Source: Formicarius rufipectus (taxonomy: Eukaryota > Chordata > Aves > Passeriformes > Formicariidae). Taken from it: a stretch of 64,000 nt of DNA. The translations under genes were made by a program, and so were the position numbers. The notes under the pieces are model-generated. The model was not told the DNA's origin and did no database searches. It worked only from the letters and a program-made list of their open reading frames with translations. The number at the start of each line of letters is the position of its first letter. The stretch's first letter is position 1. The DNA lies in assembly GCA_013399695.1 (NCBI GenBank), contig VXAU01001099.1:1116001-1180000 (forward strand), in the 5' to 3' direction. Positions 53,101-64,000 of the stretch are shown piece by piece.

Positions 53101-54678
53101 TATCCTTCCCATTTATTCCTCTATCTTTATTTATACGTTTTTGCTCTTTCTTGCATCTTTTCAATTTAAGATTCATTCTCATTCCCAGAAGACCAAGTTA
53201 ATTAATGAAAAATTGAAAAAACCCTCACCTTTGTTTCTGCTTGCTTTCTACATTAGAGGGCAGAGTTCCATTTCATCTCTGTTCATCTCTTATTTATTCA
53301 AATATGTTTGATAAAATTAATTGGGAATTCATTAAAAAGACTATGTTAACATCTTGGGGGAAAAAAGACCTTTATTTAATATGCAAATATGCTGATACAA
53401 TGTGTCTAAATCAACGTAGCCATTACTTTGAGGGATTCTTTCAGGAAAATTAACTCTGTGGGCCCCTTAAAATTTAATTCTGTGTTAGGATCAACTTGAT
53501 CCAGCAATTGAAAATAGAAAAGAACATCTAAGAAGTGATACAAAATAACTTTTTTTATGTTGTCTTCTATTGACTCAACTTTTGAACTAATTTTTTTGCA
53601 ATTTTGTCAGTGAAAAGAAGTTTCTGATTACTTTCCATTATGAGTTTTGGGTATTTTTAAAAGTGTTTGAAGTTGTATTATTAGAAAAAGTGGAGTGTGA
53701 GGGGACAGTAAACACAGTCTAATGGTGTGAAGCATCTGAGCACCCACTTGAGAAATGAAGATAAAGGATGAAAACAACATTTTTACTGTAGGTTAACTAC
53801 TGAATTAAAGGTTATCATCTCCTTGTTGTTGCTTTAAAAATCTTCATATATTTCTCTTGGGTTTTGAAGGATTTGAGAGTCCTTTTTTGTATATTAGTTA
53901 CTTATTTTTCTGAAGAGTGACACATCAAAGTTAAGTGGAATAAATAGGAAAGACTGAGAATTTATAGGATGCACTCAAAAGTGGAAACTGAGTCATTCTA
54001 TGTTAATATATGGCCTTGGTAATTGTCCTCACAATGATCCAATATGTGTTGCTCAGTATTAAACACTTTTTTATTGAAATCTGAAATAACTCTCAAAAAT
54101 TTCCTTTAATTGCATTTTAAATGTTTAAAACTTCAAATAAAAATTAAATGCTTTAATTTATGAGTTTTTTTCCCTCAAGTTCTGTTTCAGAAAGATTTAT
54201 TCTTAACCACACTCCTCTGTCAGGAACTCAGGTCTTTTGTACCCCGTGACCCCTGTCCTGTCTCTGGAGCCTAGCAATATTGATGAAATGCCTGCTAGGA
54301 GTCCTTAAAGCTCAGTCATTAATGCATGAATCCCATAAGATAGGCTGAATCAGATACTGAGTATCTGATCTGAATTCCAACCCTCTCCAGGCGTCTTCAG
54401 CCTGGGAGAGCTTTATCTTTAGGCAGGGACAGAAGTGTAAGTAGATATTAGACAAATTGATTTGGAAGATATCTCCAGAAGGCACATTTTCTGTATCTGT
54501 TCTTGAAGCCAGAAAATCTACTTCTAAAGTATTCCTGACAGAAGCTCATCTACCTCCTAAAAAGGACACAGAGCTGAGGACTTGGCATATTCCTCTGGCA
54601 ATCTGAACTTCTACTTCCTCTTCATAGAAAGTGTCCTCCTGAAACCCAACCTGGGTGCCTCCTGCTCCAACTAAAGCT
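50159..54678. other. Unique DNA, no gene seen
   Basis: About 4.5 kb without a recognised exon or transposon. A 154-codon minus-strand open frame at 51855-52319 is the longest frame in the window that is free of N and of low complexity, but it resembles no known family. A perfect 10-bp-arm palindrome lies at 54349-54369. Confidence 0.5.
54349..54369. repeat. Perfect palindrome with 10-bp arms
   Basis: ATCAGATACT, one central G, then its exact reverse complement. It lies 310 bp left of the solo LTR. No function was recognised. Confidence 0.85.
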
Positions 54679-55257
54679 GTATTTGGGTTCTTCAGACCCA
54701 GCCAACAACTAAGCCCCACGCAGATGTACACTCACTACATGCCCTGATGTACCACTGTGTATGGCAGGAGGAGGAGAAGAACTGGGGAAACACAGAAAAC
54801 ATCAAGCTCCTGGGGTGAGATAAAAACAGTTTAAAAACTGAAATAAGATGTAATAGAAAAACAATAATGAAAAGGGAGGTAACTCCAAGAGATGAATAAA
54901 ATCCAAGAAAGAAGTGATGTACAACACAATTGCTCACCCCCCACACTGAGTGATGCCCAACCTGTCCTGGAGCAGTGATCGGTCCCTCCCATTTTATGCA
55001 CTGAGCATGATGTTCTGTGGCATGGATTATCCCTCTGGCTAGTTTGGATCAGCTGTCCTGGTCATGCTGCCTCCCAGCTTCTTGTGCACCTGCTTGTTGG
55101 TGCAGCATGGGAAACTAAAAAGTCCTTGGTGTAAGCACTGCTTAGCAACAGTTGAAGCACCAGTGTGTTATAAACATTATTCTCATACAAAATCCAACAC
55201 AGTACTGCACCAGCTACTAGAAAGAAAATGAACTCTATTCCAACTGAAACCAGGACA
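54679..55257 (-). mobile_element. Avian ERV solo LTR, near full length
   Basis: The block follows the order of a common bird endogenous retrovirus LTR that I recall (ERVL-like; exact family not certain). On the plus strand these are CAACTAAGC and CACGCAG near 54705, GTGAGATAAAAACAG near 54815, CTGAGCATGATGTTCTGTGG near 55001, AGCTGTCCTGG near 55050, CAGCTTCTTGTGCACC near 55075, and a right end in CCAGGACA. Reading the minus strand it starts TGTCCTGG, has a TATA-like CATAAAA (54993-54999), and has a decayed polyadenylation region near 54811-54840. No internal retroviral genes flank it, so it is a solo LTR. The flanks do not show a clear 5-bp target duplication (right flank TAGAT), so the left edge may be off by some bases. 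It is old. Confidence 0.85.
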
Positions 55258-57910
55258 TAGATAAATTACTGTCACCTCATACTGGTCCTCCTTCATAATA
55301 TTAATTCCACTTGCTTGTGGCAGTGCTTGAGGAGCAAGGCAGCAGCAGGTAGTGGCTAGTGCATATAGGAGTCCACCTCTGTGTGCAGTGTGTGTCTATA
55401 GCAGAAAATTTATCAAGACAGGCATTAGACTGATAAAAACATGATCTGCCTTTGCATGCACTTTGATTCTTTCAAGCATTTTCCCAGTAATGTGCAGCCT
55501 GTGTGCTTTATGGTAGCCATTAGTGTCAGGGTAACATTAGGAGTGGAAAGTTGATGGATCAGTTGGTGGTAGCTTAACAAACAATAAGCATTGTCCTTTA
55601 TTGTTTGTAATGTGGTAGCTCTGGAGGACCCCTCCAGAATGTTTTTCAGGAGAAAGCCTTAAAGCACTTTATAAAGAGTAGCTAATCGTGCATCACAGGC
55701 TGGAAGGTTTTTGCTTCCCTCTAGAAAAGCCCTGAACATAAAATTGTCTTTATCTTGTCAGGCAGGCAGTCCATAGGAGACACACTGACTGAGTACATGT
55801 CAAGTCTCTGCTCATCTTGCACCCATCCTTTCTTCTTGAATCAAAGGAGCTAGATATTTTTATCCAGTGTAGAATAGATAAGTAACAGAGTGACTGTAAA
55901 AAGAGTTGTATTGATCTGGTCTCTGCAGAGTGTGAGAAATGGAAAAGAACTGTTAATTTCCTGCTTTGTAATTCTGAACATGATGAACCAGAAAGAATGC
56001 TTTAAGAAACTGCTTACCATGAAGTAATTAATCTTTTAATTTTCATTTTCCTTCCATCACATGACTTCATGAAGTGTCTTTAATGCTCATTCAATACCAC
56101 AGAAATAGTCAGCTCTACACCCTTCAATGCATATATCAGTTTCTAAGTCCTTATCTGTTCATATAGTCTGTTCCTGTAAATGATACTTGCTCATTAGTTT
56201 AAAAATCTTTATTTGAGTAGAAACATACACTATAATTCTAAATCATAGATAGATCCAATTGAAGGACCTGTTCTTCATTTCCTCCATCACAGTTCAACTA
56301 TTATCTTTAATGGTATGCAATGCTAATTTCTCTGAGTAAATTCAAACCCAGATATGCACATTCAAGGAATCTGTCACAGGTCCCTTTGTCTTAGTTTCAT
56401 CCATGTAGAACTGAACTTTGTGAGCCATATAGAGTTCATGGCTCTTATTAATGCAAAAGTTGAATGAATCCAGAGTTTTCACACTGTTTCAGAAGACACA
56501 AGACTGATGCTTTTTACTTGGTTCACAGAGACTACATCAGAAACCAAGCTTACAGGTCGGGGTGGTAGATTTGCAGTTCAGAGGTGGCTGAAGACACTGG
56601 TTTGCAGATCAAGTCCTGGGTCCCCAGTAATTTCTCTGCTTGACCCAAGGCAATTAATTTGATCTGTCTGCAATTTTATCTTCTGCATTAAAACATGACT
56701 AGCATTCCCTTTATCTGTGTTGCCATTTTAAGTAATAAGGTCTTTGAGGCAAACAAATTATATTTCATTTGCACAGGTCATTACTCATTTTAGAAACATA
56801 AACAAAACCCAACATCATCCTCTTTCCCATTTGTTAATGAAATTTTGTGTACAACTGATAGAGCTGATAACTGCCTCCGTTGCTCTTATTACAGACTTGG
56901 AAAATAGCTGAATTATCTCATCATCATATTTGCAATACAAGTGCAGAACAGTTCAGTAGAAGAGTGTACTCTTCACTTTAATGATACGATGAACTTGATT
57001 TTTAAGTACTTATATTCTAACGCTGCAGCTTCAAACCATGTAAAGACTAGACGTGAAAAGGTGAAAAGGTTTACAGAATCGTACTCTCTAAAAGCTTATG
57101 AAAACATGGCAAGCAGTATCAGGGAAAGGAAATACAGGATGGAAATCCAAATAAGAGATGAATGATCTTCATTAAATGACCTCATTTTAAAAGGCAGATA
57201 TATATTCACTAAACTCCTGCTCAGATGACATTAAACAAAAGATTATTTAAAACTGGGAGATACTAAAGGGTACCAAGAAAATAACATATTTTTTTGTAAA
57301 TTATACACTACATGCTATTCATTTCAACGACTGTTTCATAGTTGCCCATCTTTCACCTTGATGATGTAATTATAGTGATACAAGATACTGCACATACATG
57401 TCAAGATGCAATTTAACCGTCTCCATGTTTCCTAGACAAATTGTACCTTGCATTTGACCCAAGTATTGTATGGTTAGTAATAGTTATGATATGGGAAGTC
57501 TCACTGGTGTATTTCCTAAAATCACATTGTCCATATTCTGATAGTAAAGGAGAGGCAAAAAAATTTGACTTTGCTGTTGGTACAATCTGAACAGATTGCG
57601 AAAATTAAAATTGAGTGTGCATTATCAGTGCAAAGGCTTTAAACTATCCATTTCTATTATTTCCATCACTAGATTTTTTTATTCCCTTTTTTCTTCACTG
57701 CTGGTATGTTTATTCAGGTTTCCCAGCAAGATGCAGTAGATTGACACATTGCCTGGGGTCAGTAATAATGAAACAAGTTTATCAGGGTGAAATTCTCCTC
57801 TGGCCAGAACAGATGGATTCTGTTTTGAGTTTCTATACATTGACTACCATGTAGTTCCAGACTTAATAGATTCTGCAATAAAGAAATGGGACAAACACCA
57901 CTGGTCCCTG

Positions 57911-57990
57911 TCCAAAACAAACAAACAAACATCACAAAACAACCAAAAAGAAAAACTCATCAAAGAAAACAATCAAACAAAATCAAAGCA
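57911..57990. repeat. A/C-rich simple tract
   Basis: AAAC units that decay into AAAC/AATC mixtures over about 80 bases. Confidence 0.8.
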
Positions 57991-58109
57991 CCTCAGAAGT
58001 AAATTAAAGTCAATGGAGATATGTCAGAATTCAGATGAATGGTGATACTTTTGTCTGTATATTCCCATACGCCAAATTCTGACATTAGGATTTTGATTCC
58101 TCCTGATGG

Positions 58110-58129
58110 AAAAAAAAAAAAAAAAAAAA
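58110..58129. repeat. Poly-A run
   Basis: Twenty A in a row. No retrocopy was recognised upstream. Confidence 0.88.
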
Positions 58130-61100
58130 GAGTAAGTTTTCTTCAAGTAGTTCCACTGAACAAGGGCAATTTACATGAATTAAGAGTTTGCAAAATGCAA
58201 TGCTGAGCCTGTGGTTCATGTTTTTGTATTAAAGCAGGACAGGAAATTCTGGAAGAAATCTTTTTCTGTTGAAATGTTGATTCACCAAAAATTAATTTCT
58301 TCATATCAGCTTCATAAAATGATATGGAGGTTTGAACTTATTAGGAAAAATTTCTCATGTTCTAATAAGAAGAGAAACCTATTCTAAAACACGCTGTATT
58401 TTAGCCATTTAAAGAAATTATCTGACCTCCAGTTGCATAATGCTGGACTCTGAGGGCTGCCTCTGTTACACTTTTGTCAGAAATAATATCTTATTATTCA
58501 TATATCTTCAAGAAATTACAATTAAAATTATTTTTAATCCCAAACTATTTGACATCTATATATATATTAATATCACAACCTATCTCCACTTCAGCCCACT
58601 CTCTCTGACTGATTTCCTTACATAATTTTTCACACTTCTGTCACACATATGTGGAAGTGACCAGATAGAGCATTGCTAGTCTACATTTAATGCTGCTTTT
58701 GAAGGGTCCATATTATCGAGCCTTCATTTTCACCAAACTGAGCCTATAGAGAATATAAGAAAACAAAATAAAACCGAAAACTGGTTTTTAGGCAGTCTTC
58801 AGTTTTAGGCTAGTCCTGACTCTTAATTTGAGGATAATTACTTCAATTGAAAACTTTAACTGTGATCTTCTGTCACCTACTGTCATGAGCATTTAACAAT
58901 GTCACAATAATAAAATAGTCAAATACTGGGATTTTCAAAGGACAGTGATGAAGTCAGCCCCTTCACATGTATAGAATCTTTTGAGTACCTAAGCCTCATC
59001 TGTTCTGGTTTACACCAAAGCAGTTTCTATAATTACATTCCAGACAATAGCACAACACTTTTCTCTTTCATTGCTGAACTCTTGATCTACCGTCTTTATT
59101 ATGTTTCCTTTTATAAATAATTTTATGGTCAAATACCCAGCTGAAATTTAAATAAAATGAAATCATGACTTCTTTTCACCATTAGCCCAAGATAACATAA
59201 TAGCATTATGACAGGTGAAGGTTAACATTTCTATTGGCTACTTTCATTTAAACCATCTCAGAGCAAGATGGCATGCATAATTGCTTTGCACCAACAGAGG
59301 AAATAACTCCCATTAATCCTGTAGTGAAGGTCACAGAAACATTGCACAGGCTCAGAACAATCACAGAATGAAGACACAAGAGAATGATGGGGTCGTTTAA
59401 TTCACGCACCCCTAGCTACTAGCACAGCCTCAGACAACTAGCCAATACACAACTTTTTTTTCAGTTAGAATCTGCTAGAAAATTGGAACAATTCAGGAAA
59501 AATGCAAGTGAGGTGAGTCTTTGTTAACTGTTAAAAATGTATTTAAATAATATTTTAAATAACCTAAGCTACCGCAGATAATTTGGATCTGGTCTGTTAT
59601 AAAGAAAAGCCTCCCCCTTTCCAGAAAAATGGCAAATTCCTGATTCAGGGAGAATCAGACCTTCTATTTTTAATTATTTTTCATTGTTGCTATTATTAAT
59701 GTGCCCTTGTTCCATTCAGAAATATCAAGAGACAATCTATTCTCATGATACTTCTGGCCCAGTTTTTCAAGCCCAAGAGAATCTGTTAGTTCAGGATTCA
59801 GTGATTAGATGAACCAAATCAGAACTCCATCATTACTTTTAACTTTCCCATTGCAGGTGAAGAACACATATTTTCACACTATGGACTTTCACAGTAATTA
59901 TGCCAGGAGATATCCTTCCATTTTAGGAATCTTGAATTGATGTCCCTCCCCTAAACCTAGAGATTTCCATAGAAAACTCAAAAAGTCATCATGGAGAGTT
60001 GGAATGCGTAGAAGGTACAGAGTATTACAGCAGGATTAATAGACACTCCACTATATTTCAAGCATTCTAGGTCAGATGTTTAATGAGAGATGACCCAGCT
60101 TCAACCATATCAGGGAATACAAACCGAGGTGACACACCAGGTCATTTGAGCAATAGCAGCAACCCTGGGAAGCATCTTCTGCTCCTTGGACAGATGTTAA
60201 CATGGACTATGTTCCAAAACTGCCTCATTATGTGCTCCTGAGGGAAGGAACAACTCCTATTGTATATGCACATAGTTTTCCATAAAATTAACTTTGGACT
60301 TCATGATGAACTGGCTGTTGTCTACTCTCCATCTCTTCCTCACTACTTCCTCTGTTCCCTTGCAAACACCTATTACCTTCTCATTTCTTCAGTCATGTCC
60401 TCATTTTCTCTGAGACTAATATGACTCAGTCATATTCCATGCTAGAAAAATTTCCCCCTTCTGTGCCATTTATCAGGCATCATTCCCTTCATTTTATTTC
60501 TGCTGATTACTTATATCTGTCATTTATTTAGGCTACAAGAGATCCATGGAAAAAAAAGGCTTTTGCTGTCTCTGTCCAGCACACTCTTCTCCTCCTTACT
60601 CTTGCTATTATCACCAGATGAGATTGCTCTTATACAAGACTGTGAAACTCTTCACAAGCTCATTGCGTGTAAACTCTTTATGTGGATAGTTTGGTTTGTA
60701 CATACTTTGTAGCTACACAAGCAAACCAGACACACAAACATACAACAGATAAAGGAGTTGACACAGGTTATTTGAACAACAGGAAGCAGTGATGTGCATG
60801 GTTTTGGTCTGTGTCATTAAAAGGTAAAAGGAACAGGAACAATTTGCTCTTGATTTGCAAATCGGGTGGACCAAGAATGCACAGCTATCAGTTTTGTGGC
60901 TTCACTGACAGGCAGTAGCCTAGGAAGCCATTGTAGCACTATCACTTTTCCCAGATAGCAACCTTTTAAACATCTTCCTATAACCAATTTGCCACTTCTC
61001 TCAGTGTCTCTCCCACTGTAGTTTTTATTTCATTAATGTTACACAGTAGGCACAAAGGCATAGGAAAGTCACAACCTTCATTGAATATGCCAAGCCAGAA

Positions 61101-61822
61101 ACTATATTGTGTGAAGGACAATACCGGGTAAATAGATTCTCTAGTACTTGTTTTGTGTAGGGGCCATGAAAACTGTAAATGCTATATAAACAATTAGGAT
61201 TGTTTTAATTATGTTCAGACAGTTTTTTGTGTGGTTGAGTTCAGTTATTAAGAAGTACTGAAGTCTCTCAAAGCAAATATACAGAACTCAGGAAGTCTCA
61301 GAAACGAAATTTCTGAGTAAATTTCAATGTGATACTCATCTTCTCCTTGAACTTGAGAGAATTCCTTCTAAATAAAGCAGTTTGTCCTTTTTTTCCCAGC
61401 ACTTAAAATGGTAAAATTAAGGTATTGCATCTACACATATCAGTCCTGAACTATTTAAAAAAGGACAAGAACAGCTTTACAACAGCAGCTGGAAATACAG
61501 GATGATATTTCTCTCCCAGAGTGTCATTGGGCACGGAATAAATAGCAATAAAATTACAATTCCACCCACAAATATCCTACTTAGCTCAGGGCAAGCAGTC
61601 CTGTCTTCATGGCACACAGCCAAACTAGCTTGAGTCCCAAAAGCAGACTTGTTGAATTAGACTGCAGATAAAGATCCGTTTGCTTTGACACAAAGCTAGA
61701 TTTTTGCCAAGTCTTGCTGTTTATTCTTGCTCTTGTGAAGACATCAGCAGCTGTAAAGTCATTAAATGATCCAGAAAATAGATTCTGACACAAACTAACT
61801 TGTTGAAAACAAAGTTAAATTT

Positions 61823-62531
61823 CACAGAATCACAGAATGGGTAAGATTGAAAGGGACCAACCTCACAGCTCAAGCAGGGTCATCCCAGAGCACATGGCAC
61901 AGGATTACATCCAGACAGCTCTGCAATGTCTCTAGTCAGGGAGATTCCACAGTCTCTCTGGGCAACCTGTTCTAGTGCTCGGTCACTGCACAGTAAAGTT
62001 CTTCCTCATGTTCTGGTGGAACTTCCTGTGCATCAGTTTCTGTCCATTGCCTCTTGTCCAATTGCCTGGCACCACCAAGAAGAGTCTGGCTGTATCCTCT
62101 TGACACCCCTCCAGACAGTCATAGACAATGACGCTGTTCCCTCTCGTTGTCGCTTCCTGAGGCTGAACAGGCCCAGTTCCCTTAGCCTGTCCCCATAAGA
62201 GAGAAGCTCCAGTCCCTTAATCATCTTTGTTGCTCTCCACTGGACCCACTCCAGGAGCTCCATGTCTCTCTCATGCTGAGAAGCCCAGAACTGGACACAG
62301 CACTCCAGCTGTTGCTTCAGCAGGACTGAATAGAGGTGCAGGATCACCTCCCTCAGCCTGCAGGCAATGCTCTTCCTAGTGTACCCCAGGATAACATTGG
62401 CCTTCTTGGCCACAAGGGCACTGCTGGCTCAGGGACACCTCGTTGTCCACCAGGACCTTCAGGTCCTTCTCCGCAGACCTGCGTTCCAACAGGTTTGCCC
62501 CCAACCTGTAACGGTGCATAGGGTTATTCTT
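61823..62531 (-). mobile_element. CR1 LINE, best preserved copy, minus strand
   Basis: The low-coordinate end begins with CACAGAATCACAGAATGG, the reverse complement of the short direct repeats that end CR1 elements, so the 3' terminus is intact. The 3' untranslated part and the end of the reverse transcriptase gene follow in consensus order to about 62531 (CCCCCAACCTGTAACGGTGC near 62500). There the match stops, giving a typical 5' truncation after about 710 bp. The copy is clearly diverged but less than the others here. CR1 moves by target-primed reverse transcription, and a fragment like this cannot move by itself. Confidence 0.95.
62033..62476 (-). pseudogene. CR1 ORF2 reverse transcriptase, C-terminal remnant
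   Basis: Minus-strand bases 62413-62033 stay open for 126 codons and read in order KKANVILGYTRKSIA, REVILHLYSVL, CVQFWASQ, RDMELLEWVQWRATKMIKGL and RLRELGLFSLRKR. This is the conserved region after the reverse transcriptase core of CR1 ORF2. Upstream, about 62476-62420, another minus frame reads EKDLKVLVDNEVSLSQQC, also CR1, so a frameshift of about two bases lies near 62418. Past FSLRKR the reading leaves the consensus. The catalytic core, the endonuclease and ORF1 are absent. It is transposon coding remnant, not a host gene. Confidence 0.92.
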
Positions 62532-64000
62532 CAAACTTTCAGATAAATCTGTCTTTGATCTGATCCATCTTGTGCCACAAAATCATTACACTAGCACAGA
62601 GAGACCAGTAGAAATGCATGCCTTTGACTGGAGAGAAAGAACAGTCTTCCCTTTCACTAAAAACTGACATATATGTAAATTTCCAAGTGACATAATCACA
62701 GTGAAGGACTTAACCAGTTCTCACTACCTCTACATGCTACCATTCCACAACCACAGTTGATTTTAATGTCCAGTTCTGTTACTGACACATGACAACTTGG
62801 CTTCTTTGAACTGAATTTACCTTCATTAGACCACTCCCACATGTCTTGTTCATCTCTGCAACAGTAAACAGCTGCTCCATCTCCTTCAAAGAGATTTCTA
62901 TCAATGAGACTACAGTATCTTAATCTCCAACTAAGGTTTTCTACTAGAAGGCTCCAGGTTTATTAACTGTAGGAATGCACTATCAGTGAAAGTTACAGTA
63001 GGGATGTGCTGGAGCAATGCACTCCATAAATACCATAGCAATATCTTATCAGTTGAACATCACAGTTAATTAAAGGACAGCGATCATGTTCATGGCCACC
63101 CACTGCTTGAAAAACAGTGTATATCTTAATATTCAGTCTTGGACTTCTCTAGTGCCCCTCCCATGGCTGATTTTCTAGATTTTCCTTTGGCTTTTGATGC
63201 TACAGATGCTTGTTCACTTTTATAGTAGGGTTACTGTGACGTACTGCATGAATTGCTGAAATTAGTGGACGACCATAAGCCTGGAGTAAAAGGTTCTCTC
63301 TATGATTTTTGATTGGTGGGTTTTGAGTCACATGGAACAAAATCAGAAATTTTACTCATGGAAGTTTAAATTGTCATAAAAACCAAATAATCTCCAAGGT
63401 GCAAAGATACTGGAGAGCTTTCAGAAAGAAATCTGTTTACTTTGTTTGCCTTCAATATTAAGGAAATCAAACAAAAAAGCAGTCCAGGCTGACATGTGGT
63501 ATATGAGATTCAGCTGAGCATCTGGCCATTCATACTTAAATTCTGATGAATGTCCATGCTCAAAGCTGCACCAGTGTAAATTAACAAATCTGAATCGCAT
63601 CTCACTCACCACAGTTTATTATGCAAAAGTGGGACAAATATTTAGAGTTTTCCTCAATATTATCAGTTCAACACAGAAGAAAAACTTGTCTTGGGTTTAG
63701 TTCTCCATTCTGTGTTCTGGGAAATACTTTTTCTGCTAGGTATTGGTACATTAGTGTGAATATAAAATTCCAGCACATGGCACACACTGTAAAAGATGAT
63801 TAAAAACAACCTCCAAATAGAAATGTACTGGTGCCACCTCCTCAGAATGCCTGACTATATTTTCACTTTATTGATAAGGGGTGTGTTAATCTCAGGTAGA
63901 TTGTGTTTCAGATGTGGTACCCTGAGTTTGCCTCAATTATGTCTCCTTTAGGTAGAAAATCAACATCACAAACAACTCACCTGAAAATTTAAAAAAAAGA
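62532..64000. other. Unique DNA, no gene seen
   Basis: About 1.5 kb of AT-rich sequence right of the CR1 copy to the window end. No exon, RNA gene or transposon was recognised, and open frames are at most about 63 codons. Confidence 0.55.

Larger units (their letters stand above)
55258..61822. other. Unique DNA, no gene seen
   Basis: About 6.6 kb without a recognised exon, RNA gene or transposon. It includes an A/C tract (57911-57990), a 20-base A run (58110-58129) and a short TA microsatellite (58556-58568). A 75-codon GTG-started frame at 56941-57165 gives a charged but unfamiliar protein, and a stop lies upstream in frame at 56905. Confidence 0.55.

Noticed and set aside
59356..59460. AATCACAGAATG followed by weak CR1-like words
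   Set aside because: Only the first dozen bases fit well. The rest could be a very decayed CR1 but is not supportable.
62336..62521. 61-codon plus-strand frame rich in P and G
   Set aside because: It is the antisense of the CR1 reverse transcriptase remnant.
1..64000. tRNA, rRNA, snRNA, CRISPR arrays, operons and bacterial-type promoters
   Set aside because: No cloverleaf with a GGTTCGAATC-type arm, no rRNA or U-RNA signature and no regularly spaced repeats were seen. The DNA is clearly vertebrate, so bacterial features do not apply.

Overview
This window looks like nuclear DNA from a bird, probably a songbird-like species. The evidence is four recognisable CR1 LINE fragments (three on the minus strand, one on the plus strand), a near-complete avian ERV solo LTR, low overall repeat density, CpG-poor AT-rich background, and many A/C- or G/T-rich simple tracts. 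The family calls rest on remembered consensus sequences; no alignment was run. No bacterial, phage or plasmid feature is present.

No protein-coding exon of a host gene could be supported. The longest open frames (about 150 to 180 codons) match no family I recognise, have no convincing splice-site context, and are close to what chance gives in 64 kb. The only translation with a recognisable family is the decayed C-terminal end of the CR1 reverse transcriptase protein. The window is best read as intergenic desert or the inside of a very long intron.

Layout: 1-8389 is unique sequence with small simple repeats; 8390-8540 is a short plus-strand CR1 3' end; 11931-12320 is a striking 390 bp G/T tract with an N and an internal near-duplication; 12608-13062 is a minus-strand CR1; 18466-18962 is a second minus-strand CR1; 25801-25960 is another G/T tract; 31483-31610 is an A/C tract ending in 40 A; 41442-42055 is an unassigned, possibly LTR-derived block next to an N; 50090-50158 is a G/T tract; 54679-55257 is a minus-strand solo LTR; 61823-62531 is the best preserved CR1, minus strand, with a 126-codon open remnant of the reverse transcriptase C-terminus. 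The stretches between hold unique DNA in which a few CpG-retaining or homeodomain-core-rich patches could be conserved non-coding elements.

No genes work together here. I did not find an undescribed system. The items most worth checking are the duplicated G/T tract around an N, the unassigned block at 41.4-42.1 kb, the shared tract-start hexamer, and the candidate non-coding elements.
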